Assembly: GCA_963765955.1 (NCBI GenBank)
Contig: CAVXYA010000010.1
Coordinates: forward strand, 499,119-563,118
Direction: 5' to 3'
DNA: 64,000 nucleotides
Origin: JAXDMK01 sp963765955
GTDB taxonomy: Bacteria > Actinomycetota > Acidimicrobiia > Acidimicrobiales > AC-14
Part shown: positions 40,815 to 50,008 of the stretch, in pieces
How the letters are laid out: every line of letters starts with the position of its first letter
Numbering within the stretch: the first letter of the stretch is position 1
Program-made: the position numbers and the translations under genes
Notes under the pieces: model-generated
What the model was told of the DNA's origin: nothing
Database searches by the model: none
What the model saw: the letters and a program-made list of their open reading frames with translations, nothing else

Positions 40815-43800
40815 GTGCGGATCTGTCTGAGCGGGCGTATCTCGATCGAGGTCGACGACGCCGTCGTCGACGAGCGGCGGTTGGGTGGGGCCCGGGCCCG
40901 GCTGGCCTTTGCCGTCCTCGTACTCGAACGGTCGCACCCCGTCGACCGCCACAGGTTGGCCGAGGTGCTGTGGCCCGGCACCTTGCCGGCGTCGTGGGAG
41001 GCGGCCCTGCGGGTCGTGATGAGCCGGGTGCGGGCCTTCCTGGGGGCGGCCGGCCTGCCCGCCTCCGAGGCCCTCACCCACAGCTCCGGCTCCTACCGCC
41101 TGAGCCTGCCCGACGTGGTGGTCGACCTGGAGGAGGCGGCCGTGGCGGTGGAGGCGGCCGAGGCGGCGGGGGCGGCCGGGAACCACGATGCCGCCATCGC
41201 CGCCGCCCGGAAGGCCCGAGTCATCACCTCCCGCCCCTTCATCTCCGGCGCGGAGGGCGAATGGCTCGATGCCGTCCGCCGCCGCCAGGACGGACTACGG
41301 GTGCGAGCCCTCGACATCATGGTCCGCTCGTCGATCCGGGTGGGCGACGCGGTCCTCGCCCTCGACGCGGCCCAGGAGCTGCTCGGCCTCGACCCCTACC
41401 GCGACGCCAGCCATGTCCTGATCATGGAGGCCCACCGAGCCGCGGGAAACCGGGCCGAGGCGCTGCGGGCCTACGGGTGGTGCCGGCACGTCCTGGCCGA
41501 GGAGCTGGGCGTCGACCCGTCGCTCGAGACCGAGGCTCTCTACCGCTCGCTCCTGAACGAGGAGCACGGTAGCCACCATCCGGCACGCGACGTGGTGTGG
41601 TCCACCTCGGCTGTCGACCAGCCGCCCCACAACCTCCCGGCCCTGCTCAGCACCTTCGTCGGCCGCGAACGGGAGCTGCGGGAGATCCGCAAGCTGCTGG
41701 AGGGCGACCGGCTGGTCACCCTCACCGGATCGGCCGGGTCGGGCAAGACCCGCCTCGCACTGGAGGTCGCCCGCCGCGCTCTGGCCGGCCACGCCGACGG
41801 GAGCTGGTTCGTCGACCTGGCCCCGCTGGCCCCCACGACCGAAGGGGCCGAGCTGGTGGCCCGCACCTTCGCCGCCGCCGTGGGAGTCGTCGAGCAGCCG
41901 CCCCGGGCCCTGGTCGACACCCTCGTCGACCACCTCCGCCCGCGGGAGGCGATCCTCGTCGTCGACAACTGCGAACACGTGCTGGAGGCGAGCGCCGCCC
42001 TGATCGCCGCCCTCCTGCGGGCGTGCCCCCTGCTCTGGGTGCTCGCCACCAGTCGGGAGCCGCTGGGCGTCCCCGGCGAGGTGCTGTGGCGGGTGGCGCC
42101 GCTGTCCACCCCTGAGCCCTCCGCCTTCCCGCCCGGGACCCCGGGCTCCATCGAGGCCCTCATGGAGTTCGAGGCCCCCCGTCTGTTCGTCGACCGCAGC
42201 CGGGCGCTGGTCGCCGACCAGCCCTTCACCGACGCCGACGCCCCCGCCCTGGCCCAGATCTGCGTCCGCCTCGACGGCATCCCGCTGGCCATCGAGCTGG
42301 CCGCGGCCTGCACCACCGCCCTGAGCGTCGAGCAGATCGCGGCCCGCCTCGACGACCGCTTCCACCTCCTCACCCTCGGCAGCCGCACCGCCCAGGCCCG
42401 CCACCAGACCCTCCAGCGGGCGGTGGAGTGGAGCCACGACCTGCTCACGCCCGGCCATCAGGCCCTCCTGCGCCGCCTGTCGGTGCTGGCCGGCGGCTTC
42501 ACCCTGGAGGCGGCCGAGGAGATCGGCACCGGTCCCGGCGACGACACCGGGGGGGAGGTGCTCGATCTGCTCATCGGTCTGGTCAACAAGTCGCTGGTGG
42601 TGAGCCAGACCACCGGCCCTCGCGCCCGCTACGGCTTCCTGGAGACCATCCGCCATTTCGCCCTCGACCGGCTGGCGAAGTCGGGCGAGGAGGTCGTCGT
42701 CCGCGACGCCCACCTGGCGTGGTGCGTGGCGCTGGTGGCCGAGGCCGAGGGGGAGCTGAGCGGACCCGGCCAGAAGGCCTGGTTCGACCGTCTCGACGCC
42801 GAGATCGACAACCTCCGGGGGGCGCTCGACTGGGCCTGCCGCCGGCGCCAGGGCGAGGCCGCCCTTCGCCTGGCCGGTGCCCTCACGCTCTACTGGCACG
42901 TGCGGGGCTACTACCCGGAGGGTCGACGCTGGGCCGAGGCCGCCCTCGCCGTCGGGGCCGACGCCCCGCCCCTGTGCCGGGCCAAGGCCCTGTGGGGACT
43001 CGGGTTCATGGCCTTCTACCTGGGCGACTTCGCCGCCACGGTCCCTGCCATCGACGAGTCCCTGTCCCTCGCCCGGGCCGAGGGGGCCGACCAGGAGACG
43101 GGTCGGGCGCTGTCGATGATGGGGGAGCTGGCGTCGCTCCAGGACGCTGAGGCCGCCCACCGCCTGCTGGCGGAGGCCTCCGATCTGGCTCGGGCCGCGG
43201 GCGACTCCTGGTGCCTGTCCTACTCGCTGGCCAGCCGGGCCTGGGCCGAGTTCTACCGCGGCCCCTCGGCGGTCGGCCGATCGTTCATCGCGGAGGCGGT
43301 GGAGGTGGCCGGGCGGTCCGACGACACCCGCAACCTGCTGCGGGGCTCGGCATGCATGGCGTGGGGGGCACTGCTCGAGGGCGACTACGCCAGCGGCGGG
43401 GCGGCCGAACGGGCACTCGAGCGGGGTATGACCATGGCCCGGCGGCTGGGCGACATCGGCTGGACGGGCCTGATGCTGAACGCCCAGGGCGAGCTGGCCT
43501 GGCGCCGGGGCGACTACGACACCGCCGGCCGCCTCCTCGACGAGAGCGCCGAGATCGGACGCCGCCTGGGCTCGCCCTACGCCCTGGCCCCGCCCTACGG
43601 GCTCCTCGGCCGCCGGGCCAAGGCCATGGGCAACCTGGAGGAGGCGGCGGCCTGGTTCGAAGCCGCCCTCGACATCTCCCGCCAGGCGGGGCTGCACCTC
43701 TTCGTCCCCTGGTGGGTGTGGGGCCGGGCCGACGTCCATCGGCTGGCCGGCGACCATCCGTCGGCGCTGACCGGGCTGGCCGAGGCCCGCTCGGTGGCGG

Positions 43801-44234
43801 AGGCGGTGGGCAACGAGCCCGTCATCGCCTTCACCATCTGGGCCCGGGGTGCTATGGCGCGCGCCGAGGGACGGCCCGAGGAAGCGGAGGAGCTGCACCG
43901 GGAGGCGCTGCGGCGACGCCAGGCCATCGGCGACGGGGCCGGCATCCTCGACTCGCTGGAGGCGCTGGCCGGGCTGGCCGCGGCCCGGGGCCAGTCGGCC
44001 CGGGCGACCCGGCTGCTGGCCGCCGCCGGCGCCCACCGGGCGGTCAGCCGCTGCGCCCGGGCGGTCCCCGACCAGACTGGCCACGATGCCGACCTGGCCG
44101 CGGCCCGGGCCGGGCTGCCCGACGCTGCATTCGAGCGGTTCCGGTCGGAAGGCTTGCGGTTGACTCGGGACGAGGCCGTGGCTCTGGCCCTGGGCGACGA
44201 CGCCCGGCCGCCGATCGAAGCTGGCAACGGGTGA
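40815..44234 (+). CDS. Large SARP/AfsR-like regulator: winged helix, BTAD, STAND ATPase, TPR
   Basis: An 1139-residue cytoplasmic activator. The N-terminal OmpR-like winged helix is 'RICLSGRISIEVDDAVVDER' to 'SGSYRLSLPDVVVDLEE'. The BTAD domain follows to residue ~250 ('LDPYRDASHVLIMEAHRAAG'). A STAND/NB-ARC ATPase has Walker A 'LTGSAGSGKTRLALEVA', Walker B 'AILVVDNCEHVLEA' and 'LDGIPLAIELAAA'. The C-terminal ~500 residues are TPR-like helices. GTG 40815 is chosen because the domain starts at once; the frame is open upstream. The heptamer array at 40556-40584 is its likely own operator. No biosynthetic gene cluster is adjacent, so its regulon is unclear. Confidence 0.9.
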   Translation: MRICLSGRISIEVDDAVVDERRLGGARARLAFAVLVLERSHPVDRHRLAEVLWPGTLPASWEAALRVVMSRVRAFLGAAGLPASEALTHSSGSYRLSLPDVVVDLEEAAVAVEAAEAAGAAGNHDAAIAAARKARVITSRPFISGAEGEWLDAVRRRQDGLRVRALDIMVRSSIRVGDAVLALDAAQELLGLDPYRDASHVLIMEAHRAAGNRAEALRAYGWCRHVLAEELGVDPSLETEALYRSLLNEEHGSHHPARDVVWSTSAVDQPPHNLPALLSTFVGRERELREIRKLLEGDRLVTLTGSAGSGKTRLALEVARRALAGHADGSWFVDLAPLAPTTEGAELVARTFAAAVGVVEQPPRALVDTLVDHLRPREAILVVDNCEHVLEASAALIAALLRACPLLWVLATSREPLGVPGEVLWRVAPLSTPEPSAFPPGTPGSIEALMEFEAPRLFVDRSRALVADQPFTDADAPALAQICVRLDGIPLAIELAAACTTALSVEQIAARLDDRFHLLTLGSRTAQARHQTLQRAVEWSHDLLTPGHQALLRRLSVLAGGFTLEAAEEIGTGPGDDTGGEVLDLLIGLVNKSLVVSQTTGPRARYGFLETIRHFALDRLAKSGEEVVVRDAHLAWCVALVAEAEGELSGPGQKAWFDRLDAEIDNLRGALDWACRRRQGEAALRLAGALTLYWHVRGYYPEGRRWAEAALAVGADAPPLCRAKALWGLGFMAFYLGDFAATVPAIDESLSLARAEGADQETGRALSMMGELASLQDAEAAHRLLAEASDLARAAGDSWCLSYSLASRAWAEFYRGPSAVGRSFIAEAVEVAGRSDDTRNLLRGSACMAWGALLEGDYASGGAAERALERGMTMARRLGDIGWTGLMLNAQGELAWRRGDYDTAGRLLDESAEIGRRLGSPYALAPPYGLLGRRAKAMGNLEEAAAWFEAALDISRQAGLHLFVPWWVWGRADVHRLAGDHPSALTGLAEARSVAEAVGNEPVIAFTIWARGAMARAEGRPEEAEELHREALRRRQAIGDGAGILDSLEALAGLAAARGQSARATRLLAAAGAHRAVSRCARAVPDQTGHDADLAAARAGLPDAAFERFRSEGLRLTRDEAVALALGDDARPPIEAGNG

Positions 44235-44317
44235 CGGAGAAGCCGGGGACGGAGGGACCGGGGATGGAGGGGCCGGGGACGGAGGGACCGACGGCGGCCG
44301 AGGGACAGGGAGGAAGC

Positions 44318-44566
44318 GTGGCCAAGAGCATGGAGGACGCCCGCAAGCGGCTCGAGGACGAGTTCGGGCAGGTGCGGCGTCATCTCGACAAGATCCACGA
44401 GGCCCTGGACCGGGTGGAGGCGGCCGGTCCCGAGGACGATCTCTCGGGGCTCCTCGACGACCTGGAGAAGGCGGTCAAGGAGGTTCGCGACGGCGGGGTG
44501 GTTGGGTCCGGCGCCCACGGCCACAAGCGGGCCCGCAAGGAGTACCTGGAGCTGAAGAGGGGCTGA
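44318..44566 (+). CDS. Small charged coiled-coil protein
   Basis: An 82-residue protein: 'SMEDARKRLEDEFGQVRRHL' then 'DKIHEALDRVEA', a heptad-rich helix, then 'DLSGLLDDLEKAVKEVRDGG' and a basic end 'HGHKRARKEYLELKRG'. GGGAGGAAGC precedes the GTG at 44318, which decides this start. A GTG at 44231 overlapping the regulator stop would add 29 low-complexity residues built on 'GTEGP' repeats. No family is recognised. It is likely co-transcribed with the SARP-like gene. Confidence 0.6.
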   Translation: MAKSMEDARKRLEDEFGQVRRHLDKIHEALDRVEAAGPEDDLSGLLDDLEKAVKEVRDGGVVGSGAHGHKRARKEYLELKRG

Positions 44567-44761
44567 GTCGCCGAGGGTGGCCGGCGGAGGCAGCTGGTAG
44601 GCCGACGGCGGGGGAAACCGGGAGGAGTCCTGCGCCGCGGGGACGCGTAGGGTGCCTTGGGAGTCCGGCCTCCCCGGGCCGTCGGATGTTCCCTCTGTCG
44701 TCAGACGGGTCGGTGGGCTTGAGGGAAAGTCACTCTCCGCGTTCGTTGACGGGATCCCCGG

Positions 44762-44767
44762 TAGGTT
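44762..44767 (+). promoter_or_regulatory. -10-like element of a leaderless promoter
   Basis: TAGGTT lies 6 bases before the GTG start at 44774, with no ribosome binding site. Confidence 0.45.
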
Positions 44768-44773
44768 CGGGCG

Positions 44774-44980
44774 GTGTTCCTCGGTGAAGACCTCCTGCCC
44801 CTGCTCCTGCTCGCCCTTGGTGGGGCGCTGGTGATGGGCAACCTGCTGGCCCTCTTCCGTCCGCCCCGCGATTCCAAGGAAGGTGACCTCGACCGCCCGC
44901 CCCTCGGCCGCAGCGTGACGATGATCGTGATCGGCCTGGTGACCGCCATCTGGGCCCTGGCCAGCCTCGTCTCCGGCTGA
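44774..44980 (+). CDS. Small two-span membrane protein
   Basis: A 68-residue protein with hydrophobic segments at residues ~8-28 ('LPLLLLALGGALVMGNLLAL') and ~47-66 ('SVTMIVIGLVTAIWALASLV') joined by a charged loop. No family is recognised. The start GTG at 44774 is supported by the -10-like TAGGTT six bases upstream. It is convergent with the next gene, 39 bases away. Confidence 0.6.
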   Translation: MFLGEDLLPLLLLALGGALVMGNLLALFRPPRDSKEGDLDRPPLGRSVTMIVIGLVTAIWALASLVSG

Positions 44981-45019
44981 CCCGCTGATCGGCGGGCCCC
45001 AAGCCCCAAGGGGACAGGG

Positions 45020-45919
45020 CTAGCTCCCGGCCTCCTGCTCGAGAGCTGTGGCCTGGCGCTCGGCCTCTCGGGCCGCGTCGCGCAGCTCGCGGGCGGTCCG
45101 CCGGGAGTCGGTGGCGGTGCGCCGGGCCCTCACCACCTCCTCCTCCAGGCGCTCGCGCTCCCGTTCGGCGTGGTCGGCCGCGTCCTGGGCCTGGTCGGCC
45201 AGGTCCCGGGCCCGGGTGGCCGCCGCCCTCGCCGCCACCGCCCGTCGCTTGGCCTCCTCCGCCCGCCGGGCTCGCTCGGCGGCCGCCCGCTGCGCCTGTT
45301 CGGCCCGATCGTCGTCCGGTGCCTTGGCCGCTCCAGCCTTCCTGGCCGCGGCCGCCTTCTTCGGCGCCGCCGAAACCTTGGCCGCCGGTGGCGGCGGCGG
45401 CGCGGGAACCGCCCACACCAGCTCGTCCTCGCCGCCGAGACCGAAGCCGCTCGGCGGATCGAGCTCCTTCGACAGCCGGCCGGCGACCACCTCCCGCCCC
45501 CGGTCGGGGTCAAGCGACGCGGCGTCGAGGGTGGACGCGATCGCGTCGCGGTGGGCGTCAGCCGCCCGTCCCGACTCGGCAAGGAGGCCGGCGGCCCGCT
45601 CGACCAGGTCGGCGATCGCCTCCCGGCGGCGCCGGCCCGTGGCCACGGTGTCGTCGTCGCGGCCTCCCGCCAGCAGCCGTTCGTGGGCCCGGTGCAGCTC
45701 CCGGCCCCGCTCGACGAGGGCAGCCAGGTCGTCCGGGTGGTGGCGGGCAAGCTGGTTCACCGCCCAGGCGGCTGCCGTGGGGCGCCGCAGCTTGGCCACC
45801 TCGGCCGCCTGCTCCCGTTCGCCGTCCGACCGCAGTCGCTTCACCAGCGCCTGCCGGGCCTCCACGAACTCGTCCGGGTCAGCCGCGTAGAGCGCGTCGA
45901 CGTCGTCCTCGACCGCCAT
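45020..45919 (-). CDS. Alanine-rich coiled-coil protein
   Basis: A 299-residue soluble protein. The N-terminus 'VDALYAADPDEFVEARQALV', 'LRRPTAAAWAVNQLARHHPD' and 'LDAASLDPDRGREVVAGRLS' match a hypothetical family common in actinobacteria. After residue ~170 an Ala/Lys/Pro linker leads to a ~110-residue charged coiled coil ('RAEQAQRAAAERARRAEEAK'). Function is unknown; the coiled coil suggests a scaffold. The ATG at 45919 is divergent from nothing and lies 29 bases after the NYN gene stop, so the two may form an operon. Confidence 0.7.
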   Translation of the reverse strand: MAVEDDVDALYAADPDEFVEARQALVKRLRSDGEREQAAEVAKLRRPTAAAWAVNQLARHHPDDLAALVERGRELHRAHERLLAGGRDDDTVATGRRRREAIADLVERAAGLLAESGRAADAHRDAIASTLDAASLDPDRGREVVAGRLSKELDPPSGFGLGGEDELVWAVPAPPPPPAAKVSAAPKKAAAARKAGAAKAPDDDRAEQAQRAAAERARRAEEAKRRAVAARAAATRARDLADQAQDAADHAERERERLEEEVVRARRTATDSRRTARELRDAAREAERQATALEQEAGS

Positions 45920-45948
45920 CGTCGAAACCCTACCCAGGTGGGTCCCGA

Positions 45949-46338
45949 TCAGGACTCAAGCCTTTCGAGGAGCCAGCGGGGGCCGACCACCTCGGCTCCG
46001 ACCCGGCGGACGCGCTCGGCCAGGCCCCGGTCGGCGGACACCAGGGTCACCGGCCGGCCGGCGGCGGTAGCGGCCGCGGCCAAATCGGCGAGGGTGTCGT
46101 CGCCCTCACCGGGTGCGTGGACGACCTCCACCCCGTCGGCCACCCCCTCCTCGACCCCGGGGCGGGCGGCCCCCTCGAGCACCACCACCACCGGTTCCAC
46201 GAAACCGCCGGCCGCGGCCGCCACCCGCATCCGGTCGACGAACGTGCGGGCCGCGCCGGCCCGGTCGCGCCACCAGCCGGTGGGCCGGGATCCCACCACG
46301 TTGGCCGCGTCCACGAGCAGCACGATGCCACCTCCCAT
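45949..46338 (-). CDS. NYN-domain (YacP-like) putative ribonuclease
   Basis: A 129-residue PIN/NYN-fold protein: 'IVLLVDAANVVGSRPTGWWR' carries the first acidic residue and the D-A-A-N-V signature. 'GEGDDTLADLAAAA' has the paired acidic residues, and 'PVTLVSADRGLAERVRRVGA' is the last conserved strand-helix. YacP/Rae1-like proteins are RNases; the acidic residues here are compatible with metal-dependent nuclease activity. The start is the ATG at 46338. It is divergent from glpX, separated by 75 bases. Confidence 0.78.
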   Translation of the reverse strand: MGGGIVLLVDAANVVGSRPTGWWRDRAGAARTFVDRMRVAAAAGGFVEPVVVVLEGAARPGVEEGVADGVEVVHAPGEGDDTLADLAAAATAAGRPVTLVSADRGLAERVRRVGAEVVGPRWLLERLES

Positions 46339-46401
46339 GGCCAAGACTCGCGCGCCCGTCGCGGCGGCGCGCCGTCCGTCGGAGGCTCCCGAGGCCCCAG
46401 G

Positions 46402-46407
46402 TAGTGT
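46402..46407 (+). promoter_or_regulatory. -10-like element of the glpX leaderless promoter
   Basis: TAGTGT lies 6 bases before the glpX GTG, and no ribosome binding site is visible. Confidence 0.5.
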
Positions 46408-46413
46408 CCGAAG

Positions 46414-47406
46414 GTGACCGCCGACGAGAGACGCACCCCCGACCGCAACCTGGCCATGGAGTTCGTCCGGGCCACCGAGGCGGGAGCCCTGGCCGCCGCC
46501 CGGTGGATGGGGCGGGGCGAGAAGGAGGAGGCCGACGGGGCCGCGGTCGAGGCCATGCGGATGTTCCTCAACAGCGTGGCCATGAGCGGGGTGGTGGTCA
46601 TCGGCGAGGGGGAGAAGGACGAGGCCCCCATGCTGTACAACGGCGAGAAACTCGGGCTCGGCGGCTCGCCCGAGGTCGACATCGCCGTCGACCCGGTGGA
46701 GGGCACCACCCTCGCCGCCCTGGGCCGGCCCAACGCCCTGTCGGTGATCGCGGCCAGCGAGCGGGGCACCATGTTCGACCCCGGTCCCTGCTTCTACATG
46801 ATGAAGGTGGCGGTGGGGCCCGAGGCCAAGGGCTCGATCGACATCGACCGCCCCCCGGGGGAGAACATCCAGGCGGTGGCCAAGGCCCTCGACCGGCCGG
46901 TGAGCGACGTCACCGCGGTGGTGCTCGACCGGCCCCGGCACGCCGACCTCATCGCCGCCATCCGGGAGGCCGGGGCCCGCATCCGCCTCATCGAGCACGG
47001 CGACGTGGCCGGCGGGATCTCCACCGGGTGGGCCGACGCCACCGGCGACATCCTCTTCGGCGTCGGTGGCACGCCCGAAGGGGTCATCACCGCCGCCGCC
47101 CTCAAGTGCATGGGGGGCGAGATGCAGGCCCGCCTGGCCCCGAAGGACGACGCCGAGCGCCGGCGGGTGATCGACGCCGGCATCGACCCCGACCGGCTGC
47201 TCGAGATCGACGACCTGGTGGCGGGCGACAACTGCTTCTTCGCCTGCACCGGGATCACCGACGGCGAGCTGGTGCGGGGCGTCCGCTACGACGCGGCCAG
47301 CGTCACCTGCGAGTCACTGGTGATGCGCTCGCGGTCGCGCACCGTCCGCAGCATCCGGGCCGTCTACCCCATCGACCACGCCTGGGCCCAAGAAGCACCC
47401 AGATAG
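46414..47406 (+). CDS. glpX: Class II fructose-1,6-bisphosphatase
   Basis: Gluconeogenic phosphatase. The 330-residue protein begins 'NLAMEFVRATEAGALAAARW' and has the substrate/metal residues in 'GVVVIGEGEKDEAPMLYNGE' and 'EVDIAVDPVEGTTLAALG' (D-P-x-E-G-T). 'GGISTGWADATGDILFGVGG' and 'AALKCMGGEMQARLAP' follow. It is the only fructose bisphosphatase type in most actinobacteria. The start at GTG 46414 is set by the -10-like TAGTGT six bases upstream. It is convergent with the LigD-like gene, 30 bases away. Confidence 0.96.
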   Translation: MTADERRTPDRNLAMEFVRATEAGALAAARWMGRGEKEEADGAAVEAMRMFLNSVAMSGVVVIGEGEKDEAPMLYNGEKLGLGGSPEVDIAVDPVEGTTLAALGRPNALSVIAASERGTMFDPGPCFYMMKVAVGPEAKGSIDIDRPPGENIQAVAKALDRPVSDVTAVVLDRPRHADLIAAIREAGARIRLIEHGDVAGGISTGWADATGDILFGVGGTPEGVITAAALKCMGGEMQARLAPKDDAERRRVIDAGIDPDRLLEIDDLVAGDNCFFACTGITDGELVRGVRYDAASVTCESLVMRSRSRTVRSIRAVYPIDHAWAQEAPR

Positions 47407-47436
47407 CAGCCCGACGCGGCCAGAGGCTCGGCCCCA

Positions 47437-49059
47437 TCAGAGGCTGGGCAGCTGCTGGGGCCGGCCGACGAGAGGCGCCAGCGGGTCACCCACCTCGGCC
47501 ATGCGGTCGAGCACGGTGCGGATCGTCCACCGGTCGGGCCGGAGGTCGGGGTCGTCGAGGTCCTCCCAGCGGATGGGCACCGACACCGGCGCTCCCGGCG
47601 CGGGGCGGGCGCTGAAGGGTGCCACCAGGGTCTTGTTGATGGCGTTCTGGGTGTAGTCGAGCCGGGCCAGGCCCTCGCGGCGGTGGGTCTCCCACTCCCA
47701 GCTCACCAGCTCCGGCACCGTACGCCCGACGGCCCGGGACACCTTCTCCACCCACGCCCGGGTGTCGGCGAAGCGATAGCCGTCGGCGACCGGAACCCAG
47801 ATCTGGACGCCCCGCTTGCCCGTCACCTTGGGCATTCCCACCACCTTCAGGTGCTCGAGCGCGGTCCGGTACAGCCGGGCCAGGACGAGGACGTCGTCGA
47901 AGGTGACGTTGGGCCCGGGGTCGATGTCGATGAGGGCCCACGTGGGCTGGTGCACGTCGGGGAGCCGTGACGTCCAGGCGCTCAGCTCCAGGGCCCCGAA
48001 GTTGGCCATCCACACCAGGGCGGGCACGCTGTCGACCACCGAGTACCACTCGGTCTCGCCCGGGTCGGCCTCGTCGTTGTGCCACTTGGTCAGCCACTCG
48101 GGGGCGTGGCCAGGCACCTCCTTGTGCCAGAAGCCAGGCTTGTCGGCCCCGTCCGGGAACCGGAGCAGGTTCACCGGGCGGTCGTGCAGGTAGGGGAGCA
48201 TGAAGGGGGCGATCAGGGCGTGGTAGCGGATCAGGTCGCGCTTGGTCACCGGCGCCTCCCCCTCCCGGGCCGGGAAGAGCACCTTGTCCAGGTTGGTGAG
48301 CTTCAGGTCCCGGCCCTGGATGAGCCACGTGCCGGCCTTGCCCAGCGCCTCCAGGGCGGCCAGCTCATCGTCAGTCGGACCGGCCCACGTGGGTCGAGGC
48401 CCTCCGTCGAGGCGGATGGCGGCCTCCGCCGCCGGCAGGTCGCTCCGCCACAGGACGTCGGGCGCGGCCGCCACCTCGTCGTTGGTGCGCCCGGACTTGA
48501 CCGACCGCGGGTGGTCCTCCGGGTCCCAGCCGGGCTGGGCGTGGTCGTCGTTCTTGTGCAGCAGCAGCCACTGCTCCTTGGCCGACCGCTCCTTGTCGCG
48601 GCGGATGAGCACGAAGCGCCCGGCCAGCTTCTCGCCCTGGAGGTCGAGATGGAGCTCCCCCTTCTCGATGGCTGCCGCCGGGTCGTCGTACTTCGCCCCG
48701 GCCGGCCGCCACGTCCCCCAGTCCCAGACGATGACGTCGCCCCCGCCGTACTCGCCCTTGGGGATGACGCCCTCGAAGTCGAAGTACTCGATGGGGTGGT
48801 CCTCCACGTGGACGGCCAGCTGGCGGGCCTTGGGGTCGAGCGTCGGGCCCTTGGGGACGGCCCAGCTGGCCAGCACCCCGTCCACCTCCAGCCGGAAGTC
48901 GTAGTGGAGGCGCCGGGCCCGGTGGCGCTGGACCACGAACCGCCCCGACCCCTTGGTGGACGCCTCCCCGGCCGGTTCGGCGGTGACCGAGAAGTCGCGC
49001 TTGGCCCGGTAGGTCTTAAGCTTCTCCTGCGGGCCGGCCGGACCATTCGCCTCGCTCAT
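47437..49059 (-). CDS. LigD-like protein: 3'-phosphoesterase plus primase-polymerase domains, no ligase
   Basis: A 540-residue protein related to the NHEJ enzyme LigD. The N-terminal 3'-phosphoesterase domain (residues ~25-190) has 'RFVVQRHRARRLHYDFRLEV', 'LASWAVPKGPTLDP' and 'HVEDHPIEYFDFEGVIPKGE'. The polymerase domain (~245-530) has 'LTNLDKVLFP', 'MLPYLHDRPVNLLRFPDGAD', 'WALIDIDPGPNVTFDDVL' with the D-x-D metal pair, and 'KVTGKRGVQIWVPV'. No ATP-dependent ligase domain and no adjacent ku gene are present. In actinobacteria these functions are often split among several genes, so a separate ligase is expected elsewhere. Confidence 0.92.
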   Translation of the reverse strand: MSEANGPAGPQEKLKTYRAKRDFSVTAEPAGEASTKGSGRFVVQRHRARRLHYDFRLEVDGVLASWAVPKGPTLDPKARQLAVHVEDHPIEYFDFEGVIPKGEYGGGDVIVWDWGTWRPAGAKYDDPAAAIEKGELHLDLQGEKLAGRFVLIRRDKERSAKEQWLLLHKNDDHAQPGWDPEDHPRSVKSGRTNDEVAAAPDVLWRSDLPAAEAAIRLDGGPRPTWAGPTDDELAALEALGKAGTWLIQGRDLKLTNLDKVLFPAREGEAPVTKRDLIRYHALIAPFMLPYLHDRPVNLLRFPDGADKPGFWHKEVPGHAPEWLTKWHNDEADPGETEWYSVVDSVPALVWMANFGALELSAWTSRLPDVHQPTWALIDIDPGPNVTFDDVLVLARLYRTALEHLKVVGMPKVTGKRGVQIWVPVADGYRFADTRAWVEKVSRAVGRTVPELVSWEWETHRREGLARLDYTQNAINKTLVAPFSARPAPGAPVSVPIRWEDLDDPDLRPDRWTIRTVLDRMAEVGDPLAPLVGRPQQLPSL

Positions 49060-49200
49060 GTGTGGCGACTCCTACCCGGTGCCGGCTGCATCAGACGCCG
49101 CATGCCGCGGCCATCACCTCGAGTGGCTCCGGCCGGCCGCAGGCGTGCATCCTTACCCCGGATCCCTCCCACCTCGTGGCCCGCACCGAGGGCTCCCGTC

Positions 49201-49917
49201 TCACGGAGGCGACTCCTGGCGCGGCCGGGCCACATCCTGCCCCGCCGGCGGCGGTCGGCCCGTTGGGTCGACGCCCGCCGGGCGGCGTTGCGTCAGCCGC
49301 TCCCGTAGCTCCACCAGAACCGCCGGCCACCCGATGGCCAGGGTGGCGCCGAGGAGGGTGCCGCCGACCACGTCGGACAGCCAGTGGGCCGCCAGGTAGG
49401 TGCGGCTGAGGGCCATCACGCCGGCGAACAAGGCCGCACGCAGCTCCCATGTCCATCGCTTCGGCCCGGGCGGCAGGAAGCAGACCACCAGCCCCACCAC
49501 AGTGACCGTGCCGGCAATGGCATGGCCCGACGGGAAGGAGAACCCGGTCGTGCCGATGAGGCTTCCCGGGGGTCGGGGGCGGGCGTAGAGCTCCTTCATC
49601 GACCCGATCATGAGCTCGGACGTTGTCACCGCCAGGGCGAACGCCCCCAGTTGGAGCCATCGTCGTCTGGCCACGAGCAGGAGGACTGCGAGGACCCGTA
49701 GCGGCCAGTTCACCCAGACGCCCCCGAGGAACGCCATGGCCTTGGCCAGCCACACGAACGGGGTGAAGCGGATGTCTTCCATGAGCCGGAGGAAGGCGTC
49801 GTCGACGTCCTGCACGGGGCCGTCGCCGGTGTCCGCCGCCACCAGCAGGAAGACGGCCACGGTGGCCGCCAACAGGCCGATCACCAGGCGCAACGCGCGG
49901 CGGTGGTTCAACAGCAC
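49201..49917 (-). CDS. PAP2 family membrane phosphatase
   Basis: A 238-residue integral membrane phosphatase with about six spans. All three PAP2 motifs are intact: K-E-L-Y-A-R-P-R-P, 'FSFPSGHAIAGTVTVVG' (PSGH) and 'SRTYLAAHWLSDVVGGTLLG' (S-R-x5-H-x3-D). Such enzymes remove phosphate from lipid phosphates, for example phosphatidic acid or undecaprenyl diphosphate, on the outer leaflet. The start lies at 49917. It is the first of three PAP2-fold genes within 6 kb. The basic, Pro-rich tail is probably cytoplasmic. Confidence 0.92.
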   Translation of the reverse strand: MLLNHRRALRLVIGLLAATVAVFLLVAADTGDGPVQDVDDAFLRLMEDIRFTPFVWLAKAMAFLGGVWVNWPLRVLAVLLLVARRRWLQLGAFALAVTTSELMIGSMKELYARPRPPGSLIGTTGFSFPSGHAIAGTVTVVGLVVCFLPPGPKRWTWELRAALFAGVMALSRTYLAAHWLSDVVGGTLLGATLAIGWPAVLVELRERLTQRRPAGVDPTGRPPPAGQDVARPRQESPP

Positions 49918-50008
49918 GGGGTGGTGTCGGCTCCTGAGCTAGGGCCGGGCCGAGGCCAGGGAGCTGGGGACCGGCGGGCGGGCGACCGAGCTCACGAGCC
50001 GGCTGGGC

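Noticed and set aside
41295..44084. A 929-residue minus-strand open frame opposite the SARP-like regulator
   Set aside because: The plus strand encodes an unmistakable winged helix-BTAD-ATPase-TPR protein; the antisense product is low-complexity.
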